From assembly GCA_038405435.1 (NCBI GenBank), contig JBBYHZ010000005.1: 64,000 nt of DNA. One strand, 5' to 3'. A program made the position numbers and the translations under genes. Shown here one piece after another: positions 1 through 8,138 of the stretch. This DNA comes from Dryocola clanedunensis_A. Lineage in GTDB: Bacteria > Pseudomonadota > Gammaproteobacteria > Enterobacterales > Enterobacteriaceae. The notes below the pieces were generated by a model. The model was not told the origin of the DNA. It saw only the letters and a program-made list of their open reading frames with translations, and searched no databases. The stretch's first letter is position 1; each line of letters opens with the position of its first letter.

Positions 1-200
1 ATGATCTTCTCCGCCACGGTATTAAGCCCTTCTGCAACCTTCGCCGGGTTATAGCCTTCCGGGAGCGCGTTACGCGGCCCGTGGTTGAGCAAATCGCCCA
101 CCAGCACCAGCCACTGAGCGCCGCTGCGCGCAAAAATTTCCAGCACCTTTTCGGTGGCCGGTAGGGAACCGTGAAGATCGGAGGCAAACATCAGCTTCAT
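1..200 (-). CDS. yfcE: Phosphodiesterase YfcE, 5' part only
   Basis: Metallophosphatase of the YfcE/MJ0936 family. Only the first 66 codons lie in the window; the 3' end runs off the left edge. The reading starts at ATG 200-198, preceded by GAGGTG. Visible are the metal-binding motif DLH (D8, H10) and GDLLNHGP (G35-P42), which carries the second metal ligand and the catalytic Asn-His pair. The E. coli enzyme has about 184 residues and hydrolyses phosphodiesters in vitro with Mn2+. It lies 58 nt downstream of yfcF on the same strand, as in E. coli, so the two may be cotranscribed. Confidence 0.93.
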   Translation of the reverse strand, partial: MKLMFASDLHGSLPATEKVLEIFARSGAQWLVLVGDLLNHGPRNALPEGYNPAKVAEGLNTVAEKI

Positions 201-258
201 AAGTCCACACCTCTTTTAATGGTAAGTGGCTCAATGATAGCGAACAAAACCTGCGGGA

Positions 259-903
259 TCAGCCCGTACGTTTAGCCGAACGGGCGATAAAGCGCTGGAC
301 GGAGGCCCGCTGCCACTGGAAGGCGGCATACTCCTGCAGGCGTTCCGGCACCGCATCGCCGTTCAGCACCAGCCGATTCAGCATCAGCGCCAGGTCCGTA
401 TCGGCAATCGACCATTCCCCAAACAGATTCTGCTGGCCGACCGGCAAAACGGACTCCGCCGTGGCAAACAGCTTCTCTGCGGCCTTAACGCCCGCAGGGC
501 TGAGCGCCGGTTTTTTTACCCCGCCGAAAACCACGTCCGTCGAACGCTCTTCGCGAATCGGCATCAGGTCGCTGCGCAGCCAGGCCTGAATCTGGCGGGC
601 GCGGGCGCGCTTTTCGATATCTACCGGATAGATGCGCTCCCAGGTTGGCGGGGCGAAGCGCTCTTCCAGATACTCGGTGATGGCGGAAGATTCGCTCAGC
701 ACAAATTCGTCTACCGCCAGCAGCGGCACGCGACGCGTGAAGTCATAGCCCTTCCAGCCCGGCTGTAGCTGCTGCCCGGCGGCGAGGTCGACAGTTTCCG
801 TCGTGAAATTCAACCCCTTCTCCTTCAGGGCAACATAGACCGAAAGCACATAGGGGCTGAAAAAATTCGCATCTGACCAAAGGGTAATTACGGGCTGGCT
901 CAT
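259..903 (-). CDS. yfcF: Glutathione S-transferase YfcF
   Basis: A cytosolic GST-fold protein of 214 aa, the length of E. coli YfcF, which has glutathione transferase and peroxidase activity. The N-terminal thioredoxin-like domain (about 1-85) shows the cis-Pro turn RRVPLL (P60) and the glutathione-contact motif SESSA (70-74). The all-alpha C-terminal domain follows and contains ERARQIQAWLRSDL-like helices. I chose ATG 903 over an in-frame ATG at 918 because GAGGATT sits just before 903 and the protein then begins MSQPVITLW like its relatives. It is divergent from yfcG across about 150 nt that must hold both promoters. Confidence 0.93.
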   Translation of the reverse strand: MSQPVITLWSDANFFSPYVLSVYVALKEKGLNFTTETVDLAAGQQLQPGWKGYDFTRRVPLLAVDEFVLSESSAITEYLEERFAPPTWERIYPVDIEKRARARQIQAWLRSDLMPIREERSTDVVFGGVKKPALSPAGVKAAEKLFATAESVLPVGQQNLFGEWSIADTDLALMLNRLVLNGDAVPERLQEYAAFQWQRASVQRFIARSAKRTG

Positions 904-1054
904 GGTAATCCTCGTCATTCATCGCATCCGGCTTTTGAACATATAGCGAAAACGGCGGCCTGTCACTTGAGCAAACCTCAACATTGACCGCCCGTCCCCC
1001 GTCACAGGACCTATACTGCAAAAAGTTCCCGAAAACTGTTATCAGAGGCTGTCT

Positions 1055-1684
1055 ATGATCGATCTCTTTTATGCGCCAACGCCCAACGGGCACAAAATCA
1101 CGCTGTTCCTTGAAGAGGCGGGGCTGGAGTACAACATTCACCGCATTGATATTGGCAAAGGGGATCAGTTCAGGCCGGACTTCCTGGCCATTTCGCCGAA
1201 CAATAAAATTCCGGCGATCGTTGACCATCTGCCCGCCGACGGCAGCGGCCCGCTGAGCGTATTCGAATCCGGCGCGATTCTGCTCTATCTGGCAGAGAAA
1301 TCGAATTTGCTGCTGAGTAAAGATCTGCGCGAGCGCACCCATACCCTGCAATGGCTGTTCTGGCAGGTTGGCGGCTTCGGCCCGATGCTGGGGCAGAATC
1401 ACCACTTCAACCACTTCGCCCCGCAGTCGGTGCCTTACGCTATCGAACGCTACCAGGTGGAAACACAGCGCCTGTACGGCGTGCTCAACAAGCAGCTGGA
1501 GAAAACGCCGTGGCTTGGCGGACAGGAGTACAGCATTGCGGATATCGCGACCTACCCGTGGGTGGTCTCTTTTGAACGGCAGCGCATTAACCTTGCGACC
1601 TACCCGGCGGTAAAAAACTGGTTCGAAAGAATTCGTTCCCGTCCGGCGACGGAGCGCGCTTACAAACAGGCTGAAAACGTCTGA
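1055..1684 (+). CDS. yfcG: GSH-dependent disulfide-bond oxidoreductase YfcG
   Basis: A GST-like protein of the Nu class, 209 aa (215 in E. coli). The start of the thioredoxin domain reads YAPTPNGHK; Thr9 and Asn11 are the residues that in E. coli YfcG bind glutathione disulfide in place of a catalytic Cys or Ser. The cis-Pro motif NNKIPAI (P53) and the ES pair at 71-72 complete the glutathione site. The helical domain (about 90-200) has the family motif YSIADIA. It reduces small disulfides using GSSG/GSH in the cytosol. It ends before folX on the same strand, with about 70 nt between. Confidence 0.94.
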   Translation: MIDLFYAPTPNGHKITLFLEEAGLEYNIHRIDIGKGDQFRPDFLAISPNNKIPAIVDHLPADGSGPLSVFESGAILLYLAEKSNLLLSKDLRERTHTLQWLFWQVGGFGPMLGQNHHFNHFAPQSVPYAIERYQVETQRLYGVLNKQLEKTPWLGGQEYSIADIATYPWVVSFERQRINLATYPAVKNWFERIRSRPATERAYKQAENV

Positions 1685-1754
1685 TCCGGCGTGTCAAAAT
1701 CTTCCCGCCGTAGTGTATTCTGTGGCGGGAAGCAACACACGGAGGAAACCTGCA

Positions 1755-2123
1755 ATGTCATCCCCTCAGCCAGACGCCATTATTCGTATTAAAAACCTAC
1801 GCCTGCGCACCTTTATCGGCATCAAGGAAGAAGAGATCGCCAACCGTCAGGATATCGTCGTTAACGTCGCCATTCACTACCCGGCGGACAAGGCTCGCGC
1901 CAGCGAAGACATCAACGACGCGCTGAACTATCGCACTATTACCAAGCAAATCATCCAGCTGGTAGAGAGCAACCGCTTCTCGCTGCTGGAAAAATTAACT
2001 CAGGATGTGCTCGATATCGCATGTGACCATCCGTGGGTGTCTTATGCTGAAGTAGAGATCGATAAACTTCACGCGCTGCGCTACGCCGACTCGGTCTCCA
2101 TGACCATGAGCTGGCGGCGATAA
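1755..2123 (+). CDS. folX: Dihydroneopterin triphosphate 2'-epimerase
   Basis: A member of the FolB/FolX tunnelling-fold family, 122 aa (120 in E. coli). It epimerises 7,8-dihydroneopterin triphosphate to the dihydromonapterin form, part of tetrahydromonapterin synthesis. Family blocks seen are LRTFIGIKEEE near the N-terminus, ALNYRT and SLLEKLTQDVLDIA in the middle, and VEIDKLHALRYADSVS near the end. I start at ATG 1755, after a strong GGAGGAAACC, rather than at an upstream in-frame ATG that would add 14 residues absent from relatives. yfcH follows 22 nt later, probably in one transcript. Confidence 0.95.
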   Translation: MSSPQPDAIIRIKNLRLRTFIGIKEEEIANRQDIVVNVAIHYPADKARASEDINDALNYRTITKQIIQLVESNRFSLLEKLTQDVLDIACDHPWVSYAEVEIDKLHALRYADSVSMTMSWRR

Positions 2124-2145
2124 GCGTAGCCTTCAGGAGACGCGC

Positions 2146-3039
2146 ATGCAGATACTCATAACCGGCGGCACAGGACTTATCGGCAGCCACCTTGTTCCTC
2201 GCCTGCTGGAAACCGGCCACGAAGTCACTCTGGTGACAAGGGACCCGGACAAAGCCCGCGGCCACTTCGACCCGCGCGTGGTGCTCTGGAAGGGGCTGAA
2301 CGAGCATGAGAATCTTGATGGATTCGATGCGGTGATTAACCTTGCGGGCGAGCCGATTGCCGACAAGCGCTGGACGGAAGGTCAGAAGCAGCGCCTGTGC
2401 GTCAGCCGCTGGCAAATCACCGAGCGCCTGGTGGAGATGTTCAAAGCAGGCAGCACCCCGCCGTCCGTCCTGATATCCGGTTCTGCTGCTGGCTATTACG
2501 GGGATTTGGGCGAGGTTGTCGTCACCGAAGAGGAGCCGCCGCACAACGAGTTTACCCACAAGCTCTGCGCCCGCTGGGAGCAAATCGCCTGCGGCGCACA
2601 AAGCGATAATACTCGCGTTTGCCTGCTGCGCACCGGCGTCGTTCTGGCCCCGAAAGGCGGTATCCTGGCGAAGCTGCTGCCGATCTTCCGTTTAGGTCTG
2701 GGTGGCCCGATAGGTTCAGGCCGTCAGTACCTGGCGTGGATACACATCGACGATATGGTCAACGGCATCCTCTGGCTGCTGAACAACGATCTGCGCGGCC
2801 CGTTCAATATGGTTTCGCCCTATCCCGTGCGCAACGAGCAGTTCTCCCACGCGCTCGGCCACGCCCTCCACCGCCCGGCGTTCATGCGGGCGCCTGCCAC
2901 AGCGGTGAAGCTGATGATGGGGGAATCGTCGGTATTAGTGCTTGGCGGGCAGCGGGCGCTGCCGAAACGGCTGGAGGAGTCCGGCTTTGGCTTCCGCTAT
3001 TTTGACCTGGAAGAAGCGCTGGCGGATGTGGTTCGCTAG
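2146..3039 (+). CDS. yfcH: NAD-dependent epimerase/dehydratase-like protein YfcH
   Basis: A Rossmann-fold protein of the SDR39U1 (YfcH/SulA-like epimerase) family, 297 aa, the usual length. The N-terminus holds the nucleotide motif TGGTGLIG (6-13). The middle has SGSAAGYYG, the family's active-site tyrosine region, and the C-terminal 45 residues form the DUF1731 domain (LGGQRALPKRLEESGF...). The substrate is unknown. The start has GGAGACGCGC upstream. Its position directly after folX is conserved in enteric bacteria. REP elements and then the convergent hisP follow. Confidence 0.92.
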   Translation: MQILITGGTGLIGSHLVPRLLETGHEVTLVTRDPDKARGHFDPRVVLWKGLNEHENLDGFDAVINLAGEPIADKRWTEGQKQRLCVSRWQITERLVEMFKAGSTPPSVLISGSAAGYYGDLGEVVVTEEEPPHNEFTHKLCARWEQIACGAQSDNTRVCLLRTGVVLAPKGGILAKLLPIFRLGLGGPIGSGRQYLAWIHIDDMVNGILWLLNNDLRGPFNMVSPYPVRNEQFSHALGHALHRPAFMRAPATAVKLMMGESSVLVLGGQRALPKRLEESGFGFRYFDLEEALADVVR

Positions 3040-3047
3040 TCGGTAAA

Positions 3048-3079
3048 AGGTGGATGGCGCACGCGCTTATCCACCCTAA
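3048..3079. repeat. REP-like palindrome between yfcH and hisP
   Basis: An imperfect inverted repeat with GGTGGATGGCGC at one end and CTTATCCACC at the other, plus a CCTAA tail. It has the layout of a REP/PU element and recurs with small changes at about a dozen other intergenic sites here. It lies between two convergent operons, where it may protect mRNA 3' ends or assist termination. Confidence 0.75.
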
Positions 3080-3090
3080 AATTCATCCTT

Positions 3091-3125
3091 CGTAGTCGGG
3101 TAAACGCAAGCGCCACCCGACTAAG
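3091..3125. repeat. Second REP-like palindrome before hisP 3' end
   Basis: An inverted repeat with arms AGTCGGGT and ACCCGACT around a purine-rich middle that includes TAAACGCAAGCGC. It is a divergent copy of the same element class, 12 nt from the previous one, so the two form a REP pair (BIME-like). Confidence 0.65.
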
Positions 3126-3136
3126 TCCTCTGACAA

Positions 3137-3910
3137 TTACTTCAGAGATCCAGAAAGGAACTGCTGCAAACGAGCGCTCTTAGGGTTGCCGAACAGCTCG
3201 TCCGGCGCGCCCTCTTCCTCGATGCGGCCCTGATGCAGGAAGATGACGTGGCTTGAAACGTGACGGGCAAAGTCCATCTCGTGCGTGACCACCACCATCG
3301 TTTTCCCCTCTTCGGCAAGCTTCTGCATGATGCGCAGCACCTCGCCCACCAGCTCCGGATCCAGCGCGGAGGTTGGCTCATCGAACAGCAATACTTCAGG
3401 CTCCATCGCCAGCGCGCGGGCAATAGAGACGCGCTGCTGCTGGCCGCCGGACAAATGCACCGGGTATTTCGCCTGCTGACGTTCGTCAATGCCCACCTTG
3501 GCCAGATACTTCAGCGCGCGCTCTTTCGCCTCCTGCTTGCTTAAGCCCAGCACCTGAATCGGCGCTTCCATGACGTTTTCCAGCACCGTCATGTGGCTCC
3601 ACAGGTTGAAGTGCTGGAATACCATCGTCAGACGCGTACGCAGCAGGCGCAGCTGGTTTTTATCCGCCACCTTCAGCTGCCCGTCTTTGTCGCGCACCAG
3701 GTTGATGTTCTGGTTGCTGACCACAATCGTGCCTTCGCTCGGCTTTTCGAGGAAGTTAATGCAGCGCAAAAAAGTACTTTTCCCCGAGCCGGACGAGCCG
3801 ATGATGCTGATCACATCTCCGGCGTTGGCCCGCAAAGAAACCCCTTTCAGCACTTCATGTTCGCCGTAGCGTTTGTGTAAATCAGTAACGTTTAATTTAT
3901 TATCGGCCAT
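3137..3910 (-). CDS. hisP: Histidine/basic amino acid ABC transporter ATPase HisP
   Basis: The ATP-binding subunit of the HisJ/ArgT-dependent importer, 257 aa as in E. coli. Motifs: Walker A GSSGSGKST (38-46), Q-loop Q99, signature LSGGQQQR (153-160), Walker B LLFDEP (174-179), and switch His210 in VVVTHEMDF. A homodimer drives uptake through HisQ-HisM in the inner membrane. I start at ATG 3910 to match the family; a GTG at 3919, directly after the hisM stop, is an in-frame alternative. It is the last gene of hisJQMP and ends before the REP pair. Confidence 0.96.
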   Translation of the reverse strand: MADNKLNVTDLHKRYGEHEVLKGVSLRANAGDVISIIGSSGSGKSTFLRCINFLEKPSEGTIVVSNQNINLVRDKDGQLKVADKNQLRLLRTRLTMVFQHFNLWSHMTVLENVMEAPIQVLGLSKQEAKERALKYLAKVGIDERQQAKYPVHLSGGQQQRVSIARALAMEPEVLLFDEPTSALDPELVGEVLRIMQKLAEEGKTMVVVTHEMDFARHVSSHVIFLHQGRIEEEGAPDELFGNPKSARLQQFLSGSLK

Positions 3911-3919
3911 GGAAATCAC

Positions 3920-4636
3920 TCAATGCGAAGAGCTGGGTTTAACATGCTGCATAAAACGCTGCTCGGCTTTGCGGAACAGGCTTATCAGCACGTAAGAGAT
4001 AATCAGATACAGCACCGCCGCGATGCCAAACGCCGTAAACGGCTGGTAGGTGGCGGAGTTAATATCCCGGGCGATTTTCAGCAGGTCCGGCACGGTGGCG
4101 GTGAAGGCCAGCGCCGTGGAGTGCAGCATCAAAATCACCTCGTTGCTGTACGCCGGCAGCGCGATGCGCAGGGCGGACGGCAGAATAATACAGCGATACA
4201 TTTTCACCCGCGAGAAACCGTAGGCCCGCGCGGCTTCGATTTCACCGTGCGGCACGGAGCGGATCGCCCCGGCGAAGATTTCCGTGGTGTAGGCGCAGGT
4301 GTTAAGCGTCAGCGCCAGCACGGTACAGTTCAGCCCGCTGCGGAAGAACTCGTTCAGCAGCACGGTACCCTTCACCACTTCCAGCGTGTACATCCCGGAA
4401 TAGAATACCAGCAGCTGTACGTACAGCGGCGTGCCGCGGAAAATATAGGTAAACAGCCAGATTGGGAAGGCGATGAATTTGTTGCTGGAGACGCGCCCGA
4501 TGGCCAAAAACAGCGCCAGAATCCCGCCCATAATCACCGATGAAATCAGCAGCCACAGGGTGATTGCCACGCCGGTAAAACGGTAGCCGTCCGTCCACAG
4601 CAGGGATTTCCAGTATTCCTGAAGGATATCGATCAT
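3920..4636 (-). CDS. hisM: Histidine/basic amino acid ABC transporter permease HisM
   Basis: An inner-membrane permease, 238 aa, with about five transmembrane helices. The ATPase-contact (EAA) loop reads EAARAYGFSRVKMYRCIILP. It pairs with HisQ to form the translocation path for histidine, arginine, lysine and ornithine. Its ATG overlaps the hisQ stop by 4 nt (ATGA), so translation is likely coupled. Confidence 0.96.
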   Translation of the reverse strand: MIDILQEYWKSLLWTDGYRFTGVAITLWLLISSVIMGGILALFLAIGRVSSNKFIAFPIWLFTYIFRGTPLYVQLLVFYSGMYTLEVVKGTVLLNEFFRSGLNCTVLALTLNTCAYTTEIFAGAIRSVPHGEIEAARAYGFSRVKMYRCIILPSALRIALPAYSNEVILMLHSTALAFTATVPDLLKIARDINSATYQPFTAFGIAAVLYLIISYVLISLFRKAEQRFMQHVKPSSSH

Positions 4637-5319
4637 AGCTCAGCCCTCTTCACGCCAACCGAGTAGCGGCGCTCGAGCCAGAGCAGCACACCGTTAGAGA
4701 CGGTGGTAAACACCAGATAGATAATCCCGGCGACGATAGCGAAGTAGAACGGCTGCCAGGTGCTCTTACCGGCAAGCTGGGTCGCCTTCACAACATCTTC
4801 CAGGCCTAACAGGGAGACCAGCGCGGTAGCCTTAAGGATGACCTGCCAGTTGTTGCCGATGCCGGGCAGCGCGTAGCGCATCATGGCCGGGAAAAGAATA
4901 CGGCGGAAGGTCTGCGAGCCGGTAAATCCAAAGGCAGTTGCCGCTTCGATATGCCCTCTGGGAACGGCAAGAAAAGCCCCACGGAAGGTTTCGGTAAAAT
5001 AAGCCCCGTAGATAAACCCGAGGGTAATGATACCTGCGACCATAGGGTCGATATCAAACTGCGCCACGCCCAGCGCGTCGGTAATGCTGTTGAGCAGCAT
5101 TTGCAGGCCGTAGAAAATCAGCAGCATCAGCACCAGATCCGGCACGCCGCGAATCAGCGTGGTGTAGCCTTCAAACAGCAGCGCCAGCGGGCGATTTTTG
5201 GAGAGTTTCGCCCCCGCCCCGGCCAGGCCGATGATCACCGAAAGCACAACGGAGCTTAACGCCAGCTCCAGGGTGACGATCGCCCCCTTAAAAATCACTT
5301 CAGAAAAGCCATACAGCAT
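4633..5319 (-). CDS. hisQ: Histidine/basic amino acid ABC transporter permease HisQ
   Basis: An inner-membrane permease of 228 aa, the same length as in E. coli. It has several hydrophobic helices and the EAA loop EAATAFGFTGSQTFRRILFP. It forms the membrane heterodimer with HisM. It follows hisJ after a 76-nt gap that contains a strong hairpin, and it overlaps hisM by 4 nt. Confidence 0.96.
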   Translation of the reverse strand: MLYGFSEVIFKGAIVTLELALSSVVLSVIIGLAGAGAKLSKNRPLALLFEGYTTLIRGVPDLVLMLLIFYGLQMLLNSITDALGVAQFDIDPMVAGIITLGFIYGAYFTETFRGAFLAVPRGHIEAATAFGFTGSQTFRRILFPAMMRYALPGIGNNWQVILKATALVSLLGLEDVVKATQLAGKSTWQPFYFAIVAGIIYLVFTTVSNGVLLWLERRYSVGVKRAEL

Positions 5320-5350
5320 GGTGCGTATCCTGTCGTCAGTGTCTGCACAA

Positions 5351-5384
5351 ACCGGGCCTGCCCTTACGGGACACAGGCCCTACC
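5351..5384. repeat. Hairpin between hisJ and hisQ (REP-like)
   Basis: Inverted arms GGGCCTG (5354-5360) and CAGGCCC (5374-5380) followed by TAC. In Salmonella and E. coli the hisJ-hisQ gap carries REP elements that let the upstream binding-protein message outlast the membrane-protein message. This hairpin is in the same place; the same role is inferred. Confidence 0.6.
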
Positions 5385-5395
5385 ACCGGTGACTG

Positions 5396-6178
5396 TTAAC
5401 CACCAAAAACATCAAAATCGAAGTATTTTTTCGCCAGCTTGTCGTAGGTGCCGTCTTTACGCATTTCGGCAAAGGCTTTGTTCAGCGCCTGACGCAGTTC
5501 GGTGTCCTCTTTGCGCAGGCCCATACCGGTGCCTACCCCGAACAGCTTATTGTCTTTAATGGACGGGCCGCCAAACTGGTAATCTTTGCCGATGGGCTGC
5601 TTAAGGAAGCCTTCGCTGGCCGCCACTTCGTCCTGGAACGCCGCGTCGATTCGACCCGCCGTCAGGTCAGCGTAGATAGAGTCCTGGCCCTGATAAGAGA
5701 CAATCTCAATGCCTTTTGGCGCCCAGTGCTCGTTACCGTAAGTTTCCTGAGTGGTGCCCTGCAGCACGCCGACGCGTTTGCCCTTCAGGGCCTCAAGCGT
5801 GGGCTGAATCGGTGAGCCTTTCGCAACCACCAGGCGGGAATCTGCCGCATAAAGCTTGTCGGTAAAGGCGATTTCCTGCTGGCGTTTTTCAGTAATGGAA
5901 AGCGACGACATAATCACGTCGATCTTTTTGGCTTTCAGAGAGGGGATCAGCGCATCCAGCGGGTTCTCAACGAACGTACAGTTAGTTTCGATGCGTTTGC
6001 AGAGTTCTTTAGCCAGATCGATATCAAAACCAACTAATTCGCCCTGGGCGTTCTTGGATTCGAACGGGGCGTAGGTTGGGTCCGTGCCGATACGCACGTT
6101 TTTAGGAATAGCGGCGAATGCTGTGGAAACACTGGAGAATGCCAGCACCAGTGAAAGGGACAACACCAACTTTTTCAT
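5396..6178 (-). CDS. hisJ: Histidine-binding periplasmic protein HisJ
   Basis: A periplasmic solute-binding protein, 260 aa as in E. coli. A 22-residue signal peptide ends AFA, giving a mature start AIPKNVRIG. The body is an SBP_bac_3 domain with the disulfide pair in KELCKRIETNC and conserved binding blocks DPTYAPFESK, SSLSITEKRQQEI and QDEVAASEGFLKQP. It delivers L-histidine to HisQMP. ATG 6178 follows GAGGATAATT; the frame stays open upstream for 45 codons, but those give no signal peptide. It lies downstream of its paralogue argT. Confidence 0.96.
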   Translation of the reverse strand: MKKLVLSLSLVLAFSSVSTAFAAIPKNVRIGTDPTYAPFESKNAQGELVGFDIDLAKELCKRIETNCTFVENPLDALIPSLKAKKIDVIMSSLSITEKRQQEIAFTDKLYAADSRLVVAKGSPIQPTLEALKGKRVGVLQGTTQETYGNEHWAPKGIEIVSYQGQDSIYADLTAGRIDAAFQDEVAASEGFLKQPIGKDYQFGGPSIKDNKLFGVGTGMGLRKEDTELRQALNKAFAEMRKDGTYDKLAKKYFDFDVFGG

Positions 6179-6244
6179 AATTATCCTCATAGACTGTCTG
6201 TTTAGCGCTAATGCCGGTAGATGGCTAATCAAGAAGAATAATGA

Positions 6245-6261
6245 TGCACCAAAAGAGGGCA
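6245..6261. promoter_or_regulatory. Candidate NtrC-like site upstream of hisJ
   Basis: TGCACCAAAAGAGGGCA matches the NtrC palindrome (TGCACC-N5-GGTGCA) at 10 of 12 arm positions. It lies about 70 nt before the hisJ start. The his transport genes respond to nitrogen in Salmonella, which makes the match plausible. I do not see a matching sigma-54 promoter with the correct GG-N10-GC spacing here, so the role is uncertain. Confidence 0.35.
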
Positions 6262-6339
6262 ACCCGGGGGCGCACCGTGCATGATTATCCAGCCCGGTTA
6301 AGAATATATTCAAAACCGGGCACAGACTACGGGAAAACC

Positions 6340-7116
6340 TTAATCACCGTAAACATTAAAATCGAAGTACTTTTTGGCAAATTTGTCGTAGGTGCCGTCT
6401 TTTCGCATTTCTGCCAGCGCTTTGTCGAAGGCGGCCTTCAGCTCCGTTTCGTCTTTGCGCATGCCGATACCGGTACCGTCACCAAAGTACTGCTTGTTCT
6501 TAACGGATGGGCCAGCAAAGGCAAACTCTTTGCCCGCAGGCTGCTTCAGGAACCCTTCGCTCGCGGCGACTTCATCCTGGAACGCCGCGTCCAGACGGCC
6601 CGCGGCCAGATCAGAGTAGATCAGATCCTGGTTAGCGTAGGCCACGACATCAATGCCTTTTGGACGCCATTCGGCATTGGCGAATGCTTCCTGAGTGGAG
6701 CCCTGCAGCACGCCGACGTGCTTGCCTTTCAGTGAGTCGAGGGTTGGTTTAATCGTTGAGCCAATGCTAGCGATCAGACGAGAGTCCGCCGCGTAGAGCT
6801 TGTCGGAGAAAGCAATTTCCTGCTGGCGTTTTTCAGTGATGGACAGAGAAGAGATGATCGCGTCGATTTTCTTCGCTTTCAGAGAAGGGATTAGCGAGTC
6901 GAAGTCGCTGCCCACCCAGGTACATTTGGTATTAATGCGTTTGCACAGCTCGTTGCCGAGGTCGATATCAAAGCCGACAAACTGCCCTTTCGCGTCTTTA
7001 GAAGAGAATGGCGCATAGGTGGCGTCCGTACCGATACGAACGTTCTGCGGGATTGCTGCGTAAACGGTGCTGGTCAGACCGAGCAACAAAGACAGAGCGA
7101 GAACCTGCTTCTTCAT
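6340..7116 (-). CDS. argT: Lysine/arginine/ornithine-binding periplasmic protein ArgT
   Basis: A periplasmic binding protein, 258 aa (260 in E. coli). The signal peptide of about 20 residues ends VYA before AIPQNVRIG. It is an SBP_bac_3 domain with NELCKRINTKC (disulfide pair), DATYAPFSSK and DAAFQDEVAASEGF. It shares long blocks with HisJ and uses the same HisQMP permease for lysine, arginine and ornithine. Its upstream region carries a sigma-54 promoter and an NtrC-like site, fitting nitrogen-limited expression. Confidence 0.96.
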   Translation of the reverse strand: MKKQVLALSLLLGLTSTVYAAIPQNVRIGTDATYAPFSSKDAKGQFVGFDIDLGNELCKRINTKCTWVGSDFDSLIPSLKAKKIDAIISSLSITEKRQQEIAFSDKLYAADSRLIASIGSTIKPTLDSLKGKHVGVLQGSTQEAFANAEWRPKGIDVVAYANQDLIYSDLAAGRLDAAFQDEVAASEGFLKQPAGKEFAFAGPSVKNKQYFGDGTGIGMRKDETELKAAFDKALAEMRKDGTYDKFAKKYFDFNVYGD

Positions 7117-7177
7117 ACATAACCCTCAAGTTGACTCTTATTATGTGTCGTGTTGTGTGGTGTAGCGGACGAAGAGT

Positions 7178-7193
7178 TGCACTTCTCATGCCA
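7178..7193 (-). promoter_or_regulatory. Sigma-54 promoter of argT
   Basis: Read on the minus strand this is TGGCATGAGAAGTGCA. It keeps the invariant GG-N10-GC spacing of -24/-12 promoters and differs from TGGCACGN4TTGCA at two positions. It lies 62 nt upstream of the argT start codon. Nitrogen control of argT is known in Salmonella; the use of this site is inferred from the match. Confidence 0.65.
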
Positions 7194-7378
7194 CTTTTCC
7201 CTGCGTGGAGGAAAGTGCGAAGCTTTATGTTAATAAAACGTTGCAACTCTGTCGTCTGGTTGAAAGATAGCAGGTATGGCGAAGGGGCAAAACGTTTACG
7301 GAGTAAAGTGCGGACTAAATTCGAGAAAAGCGATCGGGGTTACAAAATCGCCCCAAATTGATGCAGGCGATTCTGTGA

Positions 7379-7395
7379 TGCACCGCGCTGGCGCA
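7379..7395. promoter_or_regulatory. NtrC-like enhancer site for argT
   Basis: TGCACCGCGCTGGCGCA matches the NtrC palindrome TGCACC-N5-GGTGCA at 11 of 12 arm positions. It is centred about 195 bp upstream of the -24 element of argT, a usual distance for a looping enhancer, and sits just past the ubiX stop codon. Confidence 0.5.
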
Positions 7396-7400
7396 GAGCG

Positions 7401-7970
7401 CTATGCACCCTGCCAGCGCTGGAAGAGATCCTGGGGCAGCTCAATATCGAACTGATCGATAACGCGGTTCACGGTCTGATTAATAACGTCATCCAGCGTC
7501 TGCGGACGGTGATAGAACGCGGGAACCGGCGGCATGATCACCGCACCCAGCTCGGCGGCCTGGGTCAGCAGACGCAGGTGGCCCAGATGCAAAGGGGTTT
7601 CCCGGACGCAGAGCACCAGCGGACGACGCTCTTTGAGCACCACGTCAGCGGCGCGCGTCAGCAGACCGTCCGTATAGCTGTGAACGATGCCTGACAGCGT
7701 TTTGATGGAACAGGGCAGGACAACCATGCCGTGGGTCTTAAAAGAGCCTGAGGAGATGTTTGCGGCGATATCACGCGCATCGTGTACGACATCGGCCAGC
7801 GCCTGCACGTCGCGCAGGGACATATCCGTTTCTAAAGTGAGGGTCTGGCGGGCAGCGTTGCTCATGATGAGATGGGTTTCCACCTCGGGCACTTGTTGCA
7901 GCACCTGTAGCAGCCGTACTCCGTAGATTGCGCCGCTGGCACCTGAAATCCCAACAATTAACCGTTTCAT
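7401..7970 (-). CDS. ubiX: Flavin prenyltransferase UbiX
   Basis: Makes prenylated FMN, the cofactor of the UbiD decarboxylase in ubiquinone synthesis. Length is 189 aa, as in E. coli. The N-terminal flavoprotein fold shows GISGASGAIYGVRLL. The middle carries ISSGSFKTHGMVVLPCSIKT, and the C-terminal part has the family blocks VLKERRPLVLCVRETPL and PPVPAFYHRP. I start at ATG 7970 (MKRLIVGIS); the frame is open upstream but without homology to the family. It follows purF after a REP pair. Confidence 0.95.
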   Translation of the reverse strand: MKRLIVGISGASGAIYGVRLLQVLQQVPEVETHLIMSNAARQTLTLETDMSLRDVQALADVVHDARDIAANISSGSFKTHGMVVLPCSIKTLSGIVHSYTDGLLTRAADVVLKERRPLVLCVRETPLHLGHLRLLTQAAELGAVIMPPVPAFYHRPQTLDDVINQTVNRVIDQFDIELPQDLFQRWQGA

Positions 7971-8051
7971 GCGTCTGCCCATCAAGTTCATTTGGGCTGA
8001 CTTTGCCGCAAGATGGGGCGGGATGCAAGGAAGCGTGAAAGGCATGGGATC

Positions 8052-8119
8052 TGTAGGGCGGATAAGGCTCACGCCATCCGCCGCAAAATCTGGTGGATGA
8101 CGCTGCGCTTATCCCCCCA
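8052..8119. repeat. Pair of REP-like palindromes between ubiX and purF
   Basis: Two copies in opposite orientation. 8052-8083 reads TGTAGGGCGGATAAGG through CGCCATCCGCC; 8092-8119 reads GGTGGATGACGC through TTATCCCCCC. The head-to-head pair resembles a BIME and separates purF from ubiX within one strand, where it may stop or stabilise the purF message. Confidence 0.7.
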
Positions 8120-8138
8120 GGAAGGGCAAAAGCAGGCG

